64,000 nt of DNA. It comes from Monomorium pharaonis. Its lineage: Eukaryota > Arthropoda > Insecta > Hymenoptera > Formicidae. The stretch spans positions 28,319,546 through 28,383,545 of the forward strand of contig NC_050469.1 of assembly GCF_013373865.1 (NCBI RefSeq), given 5' to 3'. The notes under the pieces are model-generated. The model worked only from the letters and a program-made list of their open reading frames with translations, was not told the DNA's origin and searched no databases. The translations under genes were made by a program, and so were the position numbers. Positions 12,452 through 24,120 of this stretch are shown piece by piece (the first letter of the stretch is position 1; each line of letters opens with the position of its first letter).

Positions 12452-13491
12452 ACGCGCGTGGTATGCAATACAGATGCCTTTGCGCGCGTTCCGGCCGCAT
12501 GCACTAAACGCGCGATATATGCACGTGAGAGGAAACAAGCGCACCTGCGCCCCGCACTTGCATTATTTTCGGCCGGCCGATACGTTGAAAAAAGTCCCGC
12601 GCGCGCTTTTATTCACGCTTTGTACACGCGACACGCACAGTATAGCGCCATCATGAAAATTAGGGGTTGCAATTTTGAGTCGTATAACGTAGCCCGCCCG
12701 TATGACGATACATCAATTTTTCGTAATTCACCAGGCTTTTTTAGTCGACCGACAGTAATTCCAACGAGTACGGGAAGCGGAATTAGAGAGGCGAAAAGGC
12801 GGGTTAAAATTGAAATTTTTGTAGTGCGTTTACGCGAGATCGATATCCAATTTACGATAACTGGGGCAACGCATGTGTATTTAGTTGAAGGCATGATCAG
12901 ATCGCTTTCTGTACCTTCGATCACGTAAATACAGGTGTGGCACAATATTATCGTGTATCATGTATGACGGAGAGGTACTGCATTTTGATAATATGTATTT
13001 TTGTGCGTGATCAATTAATGTCAAACGAAAAAGTTAATTAAAGTAATCTTTGTATCTTTCAAAGTAAATCTTTATCGAAGATACAATATGTGCGTCGATA
13101 TCATACGATTCTGTTAAAAACTGTCAAAATCTGGTATCGCGGTCGCGGCCAGACATCACGAGTGTGAGTAAAATCTGTCTTGTAGAAGAATCCGCGTAGG
13201 ACTCTGCCGTCGTCTCTCTGAGAGCGACGATCTTACGAAGATCAGCCGACCGAGCGGACCAAGCGAGCGCTCACTCCGCGGATGATGCGTTGCGCGCCCC
13301 GTTTCGCGGAGTTGCCCGGGCAAACAATGACGATGCAGGGGATTTGCGATTCAAATGCGACCGGGACGAGGTACGGGACGAGGCGGAAGAAGATTTCTGT
13401 CACTCCGGAAGCCACTCACGAGCCGTACCACAACGGGCGAAAGAGCCGGTGGAACTCACTTGCCATTCTCAGTGCTGACGGCTGCACAACA

Positions 13492-13493
<2 letters not shown>

Positions 13494-13535
<42 letters not shown>
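13494..13535 (+). repeat. (CT)n microsatellite, 42 bp
   Basis: Uninterrupted CT repeats within GC-rich DNA, followed by a C-rich segment. Confidence 0.97.
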
Positions 13536-13538
<3 letters not shown>

Positions 13539-13796
13539 CCCCTCCCCCGCGCTACCACCGTTCCCCGTGCTGTTTCCTCTCTTTCGTTAACCCTGTCTCC
13601 CCTCGTTCTCCATACCCCTGGTCGACTGTCATGGCTTCTGCGGTGCACCGACGTCGCGATCCGGCTGCGCGCCCGTGAAACGCGCGTTCGCGACGTCGCG
13701 TCTCACCTACGTCAGCGCATACGTCAGCGAGTCGTATTTGCGTTATGTGTTACGCTACGGTCGTGGCACCCCGATCCCGGTGCCGGCATCGTCGGA

Positions 13797-13830
13797 TCTC
13801 TCTCTCTCTCCCTCTCTCTCTCTCTCTCTC
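13797..13830 (+). repeat. (TC)n microsatellite, interrupted
   Basis: TC repeats with one CC interruption at 13810-13811. Confidence 0.95.
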
Positions 13831-14706
13831 GCTCTTATCTTTGTGGTCGGACCTAGTCCAGCTTTGATTTCCAAGCGGACAATGCAGCCGGCAGTGGCAC
13901 AGAAATGTCCGAAGCGTGTGTGACAACGTTCTGTCACGACGAAACGCATCGCGAGAGCGAGTTAATATGGCGTAATGGCGTCATGTTCGGACGCGAATGT
14001 CGACGGCTACAAGGTGCAGCCTTCGAGAAAAATATAGATCTTGCGAAAGAAATGCAGTTGTGGTTGTAGCAGGATTTGGAGTTTAATACACGTTACCTGC
14101 GGCGTATTTTATCAGCCTTCGTGACTGCTTACGTGAAATCTAAACGCGAATCTAAAATTTCCTGTACCGAGGTATCCTTAAAGCTTCGAACTACTACGTT
14201 TACGCTCTGTTTCTCGCGAAGAAACAAGGTAACAAACGGTGGTAATTGAACGTCACATGGGCCGCCTGATTCCATTGTAGCTTTAATGATAGTATAAGGA
14301 AATCCGTACTCTTTTTCTTTTTAGAGTCAATTATAAGGTTGGTACGCAAGAGAACGTTATTTATATTCACATTAATGCGCGATAGCATGCAAAGGAGACG
14401 CTGGTTGACGTTTGTTCTTGAGCAGAAGCGTGTATTGTAATATTACAGAAAGAAATTCAGTAGATATCTTTAACATGATTTTGTAATACGCTGACCTCGT
14501 GTGAATAAAATATCACTGACATTGATTATGTTAATGATAAGGCATGAAAATGCACTCTGTAACACGTATGTATGTACATATAAATTATAAACGCCATTAT
14601 GACAGATTATACAAATCGTTTCGATTAAACTGATTATAAATTTTGTACAGATATCACGCAATTAAATATTAAATTAACTATTAATTATTAATATTTCAAT
14701 ACTGCT

Positions 14707-14740
14707 TCTCTCTCTCTCTCTCTTTCTCTCTCTTTCTCTC
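14707..14740 (+). repeat. (CT)n microsatellite, interrupted
   Basis: CT tract with two TTT interruptions in AT-rich flanks. Confidence 0.95.
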
Positions 14741-17352
14741 GTACAAGAGAACGAAATATTAATTAAACTATCAACGGAACTAAACATGCTCAAATGCTGG
14801 CGTAATTTGAAGAACAGTCAGGAGGTAACATAGAATCCACATTACCTCTAAAAGCAAGACACCCAAAGCATCTCTCCAAACGTAATGTCCAAACCCGAAC
14901 GTACGTTTGCCTTGCGACCATTTGAAAGAAAAAAGATATTAAATTATTTAACAACTTGACGAGAAAATAAAAATTTAACAAATAAAATTTATACATGTAT
15001 AAATTTTGTTAATATTAATATTATTAAATTTCTGTTTCAGATGATAGGAGAGGGGCGTTCCTGAAATATTAAAATAATACATGAAACAGGTAAGTCAAGA
15101 TCTGAATCAAAAGTACGACCATATCCACGTTATTTAACGGAGCGTGAACAGCGTGTCTCTCAAGCTGCATCATGCAACCGTTTATTAATATTAATGAAAA
15201 TTATTTGCATAAATTTAACGACACTCGGACCGATGTACTGAGCGCTGCCGTTGGTTCATAATCCTGTTGGTTTTTGCCCGAAGTGAAACATCCTTCGTGG
15301 ACTGAGCCACATGTCCCGTGATAATAGCAGTCCCGACCGGTCCCCTTGTAATAATAATTAAACGAAAGTTAAATGAGAAATCTCAAATTTCACACACACG
15401 TAACGTATGTCTGACGTATGTATGACGATAACGGAAAGTTGTCGAGCGATGTCGGGACATAGAACGACCACGAAACTAGTTTCGAACCTGTCACGCGGTT
15501 TGCCTGCGGGTCAATTTCCGTACGCTCCTCATCATCGTGCGAAAGTAGCGCAAAATTAATTAATTAATTTTTCAGATCTTACGGTGCGGATTTCACATTT
15601 TGAATTGTGAATCTAATATCCTTTAGCAAATTTATTTGCTTTGATACTTTCGCTGACGAAAATTCATAATTAACTGAATCGTTCTAGAAACAGTAAAAAT
15701 TTGATAAAAACTTATTTAAAGATGTATCACAAATTTTTCTATTGAAGAAAGGACGACTTCTTCCCCCCAAAAGAATAAAAAACAAGTCGAATATGCAGAA
15801 TATATTTTTTTTATAAAATATGATTTCCCCCCTCCAAAAAAATTAAGTCCAATCTCAGTTCAAATGTTTACACTCTCACTTATCTTGTTGCTATTCATCC
15901 ACTATTTTTCCCTGACGAATCGATGGCAAGTAAGTAAAACGGCCATTACTCTGTTTGTTCTAATGAAACTCGTACAGAGGTTTAATTCAAGGAACGTACC
16001 AACCGTCTAACACTTTTTCTCGACTGCTAATTTAAAAAAAGGGGTGAAAGTAATGAAGCGTCGCGGGACCATTTTGCGTTATTAATGGCCACTTCGTCAC
16101 GTCGGTAATTTTCCCTCCACCTACAGGCACTCTCCTTTTTCCTGTGACCAGGTACCACTCTACATATTGCAAGAGTTTCATTAAATCGCGCGACTAACTG
16201 CTGCGTGACCGAGTTTTTAAATTCATCTCGCTCGCCGGGCGGAGGTGCAGACAGTAATTTGCGTAAATGATATTTGAAATGATAATTGGATTACTTTTGT
16301 CGATAACAAAGATTTATGTTTGCATTATTGCGATTCTGTCGACGCACCATAATTTTCTTTCCTTTCGCGCTGAAAGGATTTTATAAAAATTATACATGCA
16401 CACATGTTATAAAGTCCTGCATACTTTATGAGTTTAGAAATTACAAAATGGTATATGCATCCCCGAGGTGTCTGACACGAAATTACCGTGATAAATATTC
16501 TCAAAAGAGAATTTTTGAAATTTCTGTTTCATAAAAATATGTCGCGTAAAAAGAATCTGTCGGATAAGTGTGACCACCGCTGGTTTTCCTCTACCAGAGC
16601 TCAACAGTTCTTGTTATTTGTCGTTAGTGCTTGTTTGTCCGTCGCTCGAAAACCGTTCGCTCGCTGTTGCAACTGTGCGATCTCTTGTTGTGAAAAAAAA
16701 AAACCTTTTTCCTCTCGCAATTTTCCTCTCCGAGCGCATTGGCCAGTTACGTGCTTCGAGGCTTACGCGTACACAAGCCGATTTCAGCCGTGTGACATGC
16801 GAGCGTGCAGCATAGAAACCAAGCGAGGCTTTACACAGGATAAATGGCTCTATCAATCTATATCCCGTTTTGATAATTGCGGATAAAAACTCTGGTCGAG
16901 TTGGATTTCTATTGAATTTACATTGTCACTCTCAAGCCAATATCCAAGTTATTAAAAATAGTGAAGATCATAATGTGTATCATTAATTAATTAAAATATT
17001 TTTTAGAAAGTCGTAATAAGTCGTATTTCTGTAATTTTGGCTGTCATCATGATCCGTATTTCCGTTTGAATTACTTCTTTTTTCTTCTCGTATGCATACA
17101 ATTCTGTCTAGCCATACAAAACAATGATAATATGACAAAATATTATCATCACACAGTAAATTTAAATGTCCAAACTTATTTACTGATTAGATATTTTTTT
17201 AATCTACTTATATCAAGATGAAATTCGTAATTAGAACAAAAGTAGAATTAAATTTATTTTCATAATTTTATTGGCACAATAAACGAAATCACGTGCGATT
17301 TTACATGCGACGATATATTGATTTTTTTGTACAAATGTGTTTCAAATAAAAC

Positions 17353-17646
17353 ATGACACAATTTACCGATACTCATGAAATAGAGTACATCAGCAGCGCT
17401 GAAATGCAAAACCGAAATTTTGTCATGGAAATTGTGCAGCAGTTGCTGCGGTTTGCTCAGTCACGAATTGGACGAGATTATTATTCTAAAATGCGTAATC
17501 CGAATGTCCAGTCGCGGGGTGACGAATTTGACATACTCGATTTGATTGCATTTAAAGTACCTAATTCAATTACGCAATATAGACGAGCAAAATCGCGAGG
17601 TCACGACCAAGAACAAGAAACTTCCAGATCCGTTCATCAGTCTTAG
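17353..17646 (+). CDS. unrecognised 97-codon ORF, possible small protein or exon
   Basis: I do not recognise this protein. It opens with ATG just after an in-frame TAA and ends with TAG. The sequence has ordinary amino-acid diversity without low-complexity runs, in AT-rich DNA where chance frames are usually short. It contains an amphipathic-looking segment (FVMEIVQQLLRFAQSRIG, residues 24-41), an acidic/aliphatic stretch (DEFDILDLIAF, about 58-68) and a basic, charged tail (RRAKSRG, then Gln/Glu). There is no cysteine, no signal peptide at the ORF start and no transmembrane segment. It could be an internal exon of a larger gene, since possible AG acceptors occur near 17384-17396 and a GAG/GTCACG donor-like site near 17598. 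It could equally be a chance frame. Confidence 0.25.
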   Translation: MTQFTDTHEIEYISSAEMQNRNFVMEIVQQLLRFAQSRIGRDYYSKMRNPNVQSRGDEFDILDLIAFKVPNSITQYRRAKSRGHDQEQETSRSVHQS

Positions 17647-18551
17647 AAATTGCCGGAGTTTGGTATTATAGCTTCACTTTGAACGAAGGCGTAAAATTTT
17701 TATGGCGATCTAAAAAAAGAGACGTGCTCATAAAAAAGTACACAGGGCATAAAACAGGAGACACCGAACGACAGAAATTATTGCATATATCTTTCTCAAT
17801 AACGCGCTAATAAAGCAAGTGTATTAATATAAAAATAACGAGATATATTTCAAGTAAAATGTTGGACGCGATCGTTTTCCAGCTATCAGTAAATCAATTT
17901 ATTAGCTAGAATTTAATTTTGAATATTGCGTGTTCCCACGTAATTCTATTTCATTTCACACGATTACAGACAGGAAAAAGGAAAAATTATAAAAATATTT
18001 CCTGGCTCCAGTTTACGCTTGATGGACATAATTTTTAAAGCAATTCAAGATTAATAATTTAATGCTAATAGCAATTATGGACATATTATATCGTAATTCC
18101 GATGGAAAATAAGGCGGTATAGTCTTGTTGATGATCTCAGAGAAAATCGCGAACCATGAAAAGTCGTAAAAAGCAGAAAAATCGAGAGATGTAACGAGAG
18201 AAGCACGGAAATCGTCGGAACAGAAATAAAATAACTCAACTTGATTTTCTCCGGGCATCGCTTCGTAATTATCGTGCAATTAACTGCACAACAATGAGAC
18301 TACGTCTTTCAGAACGATCCGCGAAATGAATTAGACGCTTTATGCGCCGTCAAATTAGGTGGAGATGGATTGAAAACCAACTCGAATAGAAATTAAATAA
18401 AGGATTCATTTATATTCTTTAAATTTATTATTATAATGAACTATACGTACTGGTTTATTACATACATGATTAATGGCAAATAAATCAATATTGCTACATT
18501 TTAGATGTGGCATCGGGAATATTCAACGAGGCTAATAGGTGACCTAGTTTT

Positions 18552-18580
18552 AGAATTATATAGTGCCACTATATAATTCT
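18552..18580. repeat. 14-bp perfect palindrome with 1-nt spacer
   Basis: AGAATTATATAGTG (18552-18565) and CACTATATAATTCT (18567-18580) are exact reverse complements separated by a single C. Homology does not clearly extend beyond the arms. Confidence 0.85.
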
Positions 18581-19478
18581 GGGCTCCTATCTAAATTATT
18601 CGATTCCAGACGTCTGATATATAATACTAATTAATAGACCTCCTCGATTTAATTGATGTCAAATACGCGCGTGTTGTGCATTATACACTAGCTAGCGCTA
18701 ACTGATGTATATGGGCTAGCGTGACTACTGGCTGACCACGCTTTGCAATAACTACTGCGAGATTGCAGTGGCTCTGTTGGCTATGCTCCCGACCACGAAT
18801 AAATCTGTACAGATCGCGGGCAAGAGCAATACTAATAATATTACGAATGTGGCATAACAATCTGTGTAATCAAAGCGAGACAAAATGAGATCATTGCGAT
18901 GTAATTAATGTTTCCTGTAATGAATTCGCAGATTATTTCATAACTTTCGTATGCGTCAGCATCAACAACAGCGATTGGTATACAGAATGTATCGAGCAAG
19001 ATTGTATAATTATCATTCAATTGTGATAGGAAATACATAAAAAGCCGCTTTTTGCTACGATTCTCGGAAAATATCGTTAAACGGTTAAAAAAACCGTGGA
19101 AAGAGGTAAAAAAAAAGCGATAGGCGTAACGAGGTAAACACAAAAAAATCGTTAGAGCGGAAATCAAATAATCCGCTTTGACATTTCCAGCAATATTGAG
19201 TTACATCGATATGATACCATTACCGGATTTATATCATGATATAGCCGCACCAAATAACACCGACTGCGAAATAAATAACAGGCGAAGCGTGCAATTATAT
19301 TGCCGCTTCACTTTTTCGCGTACTAATTTCGCGTGACCTATTTTCTTAGCGATTAACTCTCGTGCCGCATCGGGAATCGAGTGTCGTGCGGTGCTGCTTA
19401 TTTGCACGGTATAAACTCCGTCTTACCTGGATGTCGAATTAATAATAGCACAACGAGAATTCATGTACGCGACGTGCA

Positions 19479-19508
19479 TGCGCGCGCGCGCGCGCGTGTG
19501 TGTGTGTG
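19479..19508 (+). repeat. alternating (CG)n then (TG)n tract
   Basis: About eight CG steps run straight into TG steps. This is purine-pyrimidine alternation of the kind that favours Z-DNA. Confidence 0.9.
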
Positions 19509-19641
19509 ACTTTTCTGTGCTTTTCTGACACGATGCCACGAACTGCGGGCGAGAGGTCTTCCCGTCTGTTGTGATTCCGATGATTCCGGTTTGCGGAATC
19601 TTACGCCAAGTTGTCTGCCGTGTGTTTCATATTGCTCATTG

Positions 19642-19781
19642 TCAGCCTTAGGCGCAGGCAATCAATTGTGATTTGCGCTAGCTAATGAGTATCGGGCTTT
19701 ATATATGGAACTCAACGCTTATTGGCTCTTACAAGTCGCAACTGGCTGTTTGCGACTAATGTAGAATCAGCCTTAGGCGCA
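19642..19781 (+). repeat. 15-nt direct repeat pair with internal hairpin
   Basis: TCAGCCTTAGGCGCA occurs at 19642-19656 and 19767-19781. Between them AGTCGCAA (19734-19741) pairs with TTGCGACT (19750-19757). TTACAAGTC also occurs twice nearby, suggesting an old local duplication. Confidence 0.6.
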
Positions 19782-20218
19782 CGTTCCTCTGGGGTTTTGC
19801 ATGCAAACTTACAAGTCACATAAGTGGTCCATCGGCGATAACTAGTGATAATTTCTCGTTGCGAGACCACGATCTCGAGAGGAAAGTTCTGAATTTCAGG
19901 CTGCTGGCGATCCTTCGTTACGGTGGTTAAATGTTATCACCTAGCGCGAGAGCCGAATTAAAGTGAGAAATTTGTGTTACAAATGTGTTACTGCAACGCA
20001 CTTGCAACCTTGCAAGGTGCCTGATAATGCTTGCTAGCGACAATGATCGCCAACACGCGGGATAAACAATATTTGCGAGCTGCTTCCAGTAAAATGCGAA
20101 CTCGTTTCCTTTTATCAATATTTCGGCGAACGTGCGAACGACTCGCCGTCAATGAATCACGCTCGTTCCAAAAACCGATCACGTTCTCCGGAAGATCCCT
20201 TTACGAATCGCACGACGT

Positions 20219-20256
20219 GAAGAGAGAGAGAGAGAGAGACACAGAGGGGGGGGGGG
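20219..20256 (+). repeat. (GA)n tract followed by G11
   Basis: About ten GA units to 20239, a short CACAGA spacer, then 11 G residues at 20246-20256. Confidence 0.9.
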
Positions 20257-22094
20257 AACGCTTTGGCAATTACGCATACCGAGCGCTCTCGCGCGACTGT
20301 TGTAATAACGTTAAAGCTGTATACGCGCGATACGTGGCTAACAAAACAAAGTAAAATAATTAGCAGCGTCGGGGCGGGGAGGGGGAATAACGTATCGACG
20401 AGACGCAATTGCTTTCCGCCTTCGACGCGCCTGCGTGCGTTTTCCCCAAACGGAACAATCCTAATTACACCGAATACGCGCGCGTTATACGTGCGCGAAC
20501 GCGTTAACTTCCAATTACCGGTCGTCCGGACGGACGTTGATGTACAATTACGCGTCGCCGCCTAATTTAATTGGCCGATTACGATACTCGTCGTATGTCG
20601 TCGCTCGCGACAACCTGCGGCCGCTATCGGCGACGCGCGGCTGGCAACGACGCGCCGTTACTACTGGAATGTGCGGGGTGGTTTAACGGCAGGGCGGGCC
20701 TATGATTTACAGGCGGAGGATGCGGCGCGGACCGAAACATAATGCGAGCAACGGTAAAGCTCGGTGATCCGCATTAGGCAATAATACCTCTCGGGCATGG
20801 AGGAGTTACGCGGGATCTACCCGTAAAACAGACAAATCGCCGCCGGCGATCGCAACGGGCGCATCCGTCTCGGCGCCTGAAATCGCTCGTTTGCGGATCG
20901 CCTGCCATGATAAGTTATGTCGAAACCGCGTTACGGGTTTGATTGAATCAGTGTGGGCCTCGTCGTATTTCAATCTGGAGTAATCGCAGCCGTTCGGATC
21001 GAGGGAACGAGCAGCCGAATCTGAAGAGGAGGGAGGCGACGAAGGGAAACGATTTTTCATCTGTGCCTCTATCTCTCGAGACAATGATGCTCTTTTGAAA
21101 CTGGAAAATCGTCGCTCTGTCAGAATCCGTAGTATAATTGTGATGTAATAGGCTTCTATTAGTTTCACATATTTTAGAAATCGGTTCCGCGCAAGTGCTT
21201 CAAATGGCGAGCCATATATCTACGGCAGTAAAATAGTTCGGGCGTTCTCAATTTATCGGTATTTCCGGGAAAAAAAGTGGGTCCGAGCACACCGGGTGCG
21301 ATACGTTGAGAAATAATTTCGCGGTCACACCCCTCGACACACCCATACTTTATCGAAGGTATCCGCGACCCGCGCAATCAAGAAAGTGTGACGGAGGCGG
21401 GAAATGGTCGTTGATATAAACGAGAATAGGAACACGGGTGTACAAGGTGGTCCGGGGCAAGCGAGTGTGAGAAGGAGAAGGAGGAAGATGGAGAAGCAGG
21501 TCGCGCAGGAAAAAGGGAGGCGCACGACGGAATTTTCCGTAGGGTGAGCGCGACTATCACGAGGTAGTAAATTCAGCGCCGACTTTTCCCAGGGAAATTA
21601 TAATTTTCCCTCTCGTAAAGAGCGACTCCGTGACGCTAATGCGAGCGTACATTAGGCGAGAAAAATAGCCCGGGCCGCGGAGACGAGGGAATTTGTATGA
21701 AGGCGAGGCCGGCCCGCGGGTTAATCGCCAGGAAAATGGCGACAATGGGCACTGCGGCGCGTATTAAGAATCAACGATGCTCGGCGATGGTGAACCAGGT
21801 CTGGGCAAACGCGATGTCTTCGTTACGCGCCGAGAGCGGAGCACCCTGCGATTCTTAATTTAGCTTAATAGTCTAGCTGTGCTTATCGCTGCCTTCTATG
21901 GCAAGTACGCTTTTAAGAGTACGGTCGGGGAGTAATAGAGAATGAATGAGTGAATGAATAATATTTTATTACACTCTAGAACAAAATTTTTCTGAGAAAT
22001 TTTGAAAGAAAGAAAAGATTTATTATAACCAATTTTTGTTTTTTAGAGATGTATTACAATTTCGTATTTAACGAGGATTATTATTAAATAATGG

Positions 22095-22290
22095 AAAAGA
22101 GGGGTGATGTTATGGCCTCTATTTACATTTTGCATAATAACTGTGTTAATAATTAATATTTGAAATTGAAAATTTAAATAGCATTCGCTAATATGTCGTT
22201 TAATCAATTCTAAAATCAATTATTTATTACTTAGAATATTTTTTTATAAAAATATGACGACATTGCATAATTAATCGAAAAGAAACATTG
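22095..22290 (+). repeat. dispersed AT-rich repeat (matches about 62305-62515)
   Basis: By eye about 70% similar, including GGTGAT.TTATGG, AATAATTAA, AAATTGAAAA and TTATAAAAATAT blocks in the same order. No coding content. The superfamily is unknown. Confidence 0.4.
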
Positions 22291-22542
22291 CGATATAATT
22301 CCTCGACAGAAAAATTTTAAAAATTTTGTAAAAAAATACAATATTTTTGTTACAAAATATTTATTCATAATGAAGGGAAAATATTGTAGAATATATAAAT
22401 ATGTACGTACATATAAGTTTGCATATAGACTGCAGTACTGAAACTCTATAATAATGTAAATTATAAATTAATAGTAGAACTACAATAAATTTATTAAATA
22501 ACTATTTCGGAAGAAAACTTCGAAAAAGATATTCTTTTTAGC

Positions 22543-22569
22543 TTGTTAAAGCATCAGCATGCTTAACAA
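22543..22569. repeat. hairpin
   Basis: TTGTTAA (22543-22549) and GCAT pair with ATGC and TTAACAA (ending 22569), with a one-base bulge and a CAGC loop. Confidence 0.55.
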
Positions 22570-22835
22570 ATTATATTAGTAAAATCCCATGCTATTTTTT
22601 AAATTTGCATAACTCAATATATGTATACATTCGAACAAAATATTAAATAACCAACAAATGCACATAAATATATAAATATTCGTATGATATTACGTGAATT
22701 TTGAATTTGTAAAGAAAGAAGGAAATATGTATTAATTGTTAAAATGTGTTTTAAAAAACATTGAAATGTTCAAAAGTAAAAATGCCTTATAATAAATATC
22801 TACTATTGTGTATTGGCATATTTAACGCCACTGCA

Positions 22836-22905
22836 TAATAGCAGGCTATTAAACAAATAATCCCCTAAGTAATTACTAAAATTCTTCATTTAATACAAAG
22901 TTACG
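22836..22905 (+). repeat. dispersed repeat block (matches 62490-62560)
   Basis: Shares ACTGCATAATA, then TTA.TAAACAAATAAT, AAGTAATTAC and AAAATT.TT.ATTTAATA in the same order and spacing as at 62490-62560. It is probably the 3' part of the same family as 22095-22290. Confidence 0.5.
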
Positions 22906-23797
22906 AGTGGCTGTTATATCTATAAAGACCATAATACCATCTTCTTCTGTAATATCTCAGCTATATCTTAGCTATCTCCCAGTTCGCTTATAATTTTTCG
23001 AAAATAATGAATATTTCATTAATCCTTATAACTTACACTCGTAATATTCATTTTTATAATAATAATAATTATGTTTTAGTCCAATACAAATGTCGCACCA
23101 TTGTCAAGTTGTTTTGATAATTGTCATAAACCGATATTGGCAATCTACCTTCGAAGGTAGATATTGTGCACACAATGATTTTCTTATAAAAACCGTATGA
23201 CACGCAGAAGTCGCCACTGAGGAGTTAAGCCAATTTGGCTCGGAAAAGTACGTGCTTTGTGCAACGGAACATGATCCACTCGGGCTTTAAGTCTCTTTTA
23301 TAGGATTACCTTGCCGATCGGTATTGTAACCACTGTTTCGAACAACCACAAACTTTCATATATACTCGTTACCGTGGGATCAATAAACCATACCATTATC
23401 GGAATGATTGGCAAATAAATGAACTCGTAAGTCCATTCGAACGATCGATGATGATCCACTTGGACTTTGAATCTTTATGTTATAGCCCTGCGAAACTCTC
23501 TGCTGCTTGAACACTAGAGTGTTATCTTGTTACGAGGATGAGGTGAAGAAATTATGGTTTACCGCAGTAACGTGAGGATCATTAATCGAAGCTACAACAC
23601 GTGATACTACGTGCTATGCGAGAAATCAAGAGTTAGATCATCAGGACCACGTCGGCGGAGATGAGAAATGTTTCATAAAGATAACCTCGAACTAATCTAT
23701 GTCCTTCTAAAGTAACTGGCGAATTACCTACTATAATTATACACGCTGATATATTGTAATATACGTATGGAGAAAAAAATGTGCAGGTATAATGTTG

Positions 23798-23853
23798 AAA
23801 GTGTAATTAATAAATTCCATTAAGCGCGCACGAGATTTGAGATTTAGCGCCAG
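23798..23853 (+). repeat. dispersed repeat (matches 30066-30119)
   Basis: AAAGTGTA, a similar middle and an exact 20-mer (GATTTGAGATTTAGCGCCAG, 23834-23853) recur at 30066-30119. The retrotransposon inserted 17 bp downstream of this copy. Confidence 0.6.
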
Positions 23854-23865
23854 AAGATTTTTTCC

Positions 23866-23869
23866 CTTA
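23866..23869 (+). repeat. retrotransposon target-site duplication, left
   Basis: CTTA immediately before the 5' LTR is repeated at 29255-29258 after the 3' LTR. Short staggered duplications of about this length are typical of Ty3/Gypsy integrases. Confidence 0.9.
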
Positions 23870-24036
23870 TGTGAGCGTTAGGTTGGTAGTCCGGGAGTGA
23901 GCTAGGTTGGTAATGCGAGAGTTAGGTTGGTGGAAGAACGGCAGTAGGAAAAGAATAGGCGGCGAGACAAGAAGTAAATAAAGCATGTGCGAGTAAATGT
24001 ATTACGAGAAATTTAATTGTCCAGTAATCCCTCACA
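23870..24036 (+). repeat. 5' LTR (167 bp)
   Basis: Starts TGTGAG and ends CTCACA, a perfect 6-bp terminal inverted repeat containing the canonical TG...CA. It is identical to 29088-29254. It contains three copies of T(T)AGGTTGGT (23878, 23902, 23922) and AATAAA at 23977-23982. No TATA box is evident, so transcription may rely on an initiator-type promoter. It is short compared with the few hundred bases usual for insect Gypsy LTRs. Confidence 0.97.
23977..23982 (+). promoter_or_regulatory. polyadenylation signal in 5' LTR
   Basis: AATAAA about 54 bp before the LTR end. The same motif in the 3' LTR (29195-29200) is the one expected to end the element's transcript. Confidence 0.6.
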
Positions 24037-24039
24037 AAA

Positions 24040-24056
24040 TCAGAAGTGGGATTCGA
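24040..24056 (+). promoter_or_regulatory. primer binding site, tRNA-Leu-like, offset
   Basis: TCAGAAGTGGGATTCGA is complementary to the acceptor and T-arm sequence of animal tRNA-Leu (recalled from family knowledge), three bases after the LTR. The bases that would pair with the terminal CCA and the two preceding nucleotides (24035-24039) do not match, so pairing starts about five nucleotides inside the tRNA 3' end. Confidence 0.75.
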
Positions 24057-24120
24057 GATCCGGGATTTGGAATTCGATTCTCTCGGGCATCTCGAGTGGC
24101 AAGGCACGACAAGAACGGAC

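Larger units (their letters stand above)
10579..17352. other. non-coding stretch, no gene recognised
   Basis: AT-rich DNA to about 12 kb, then GC-richer DNA with several (CT)n tracts to about 14 kb, then AT-rich again. Open frames at 12068-12928 and 13282-13923 owe their length to (CT)n tracts read as Leu-Ser or Arg-Glu repeats. No splice-supported exon or RNA gene was recognised. Confidence 0.55.
17647..23869. other. non-coding stretch, no gene recognised
   Basis: Contains a palindrome (18552-18580), alternating CG/TG DNA (19479-19508), a GA tract, a GC-rich patch (20.4-21.8 kb) and AT-rich dispersed repeats (22.1-23.85 kb). Open frames are short, without motifs and often mirrored on the other strand. 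Confidence 0.55.

Noticed and set aside
12068..12928. Several frames of 60-186 codons with Leu-Ser or Arg-Glu runs
   Set aside because: All are translations of the 63-bp (TC)n tract, which keeps frames open on both strands.
24040..24056. Possible tRNA-Leu gene on the minus strand
   Set aside because: Only the last 17 bases of the tRNA are present, in the primer-site position of an LTR element; the rest of a tRNA is missing.
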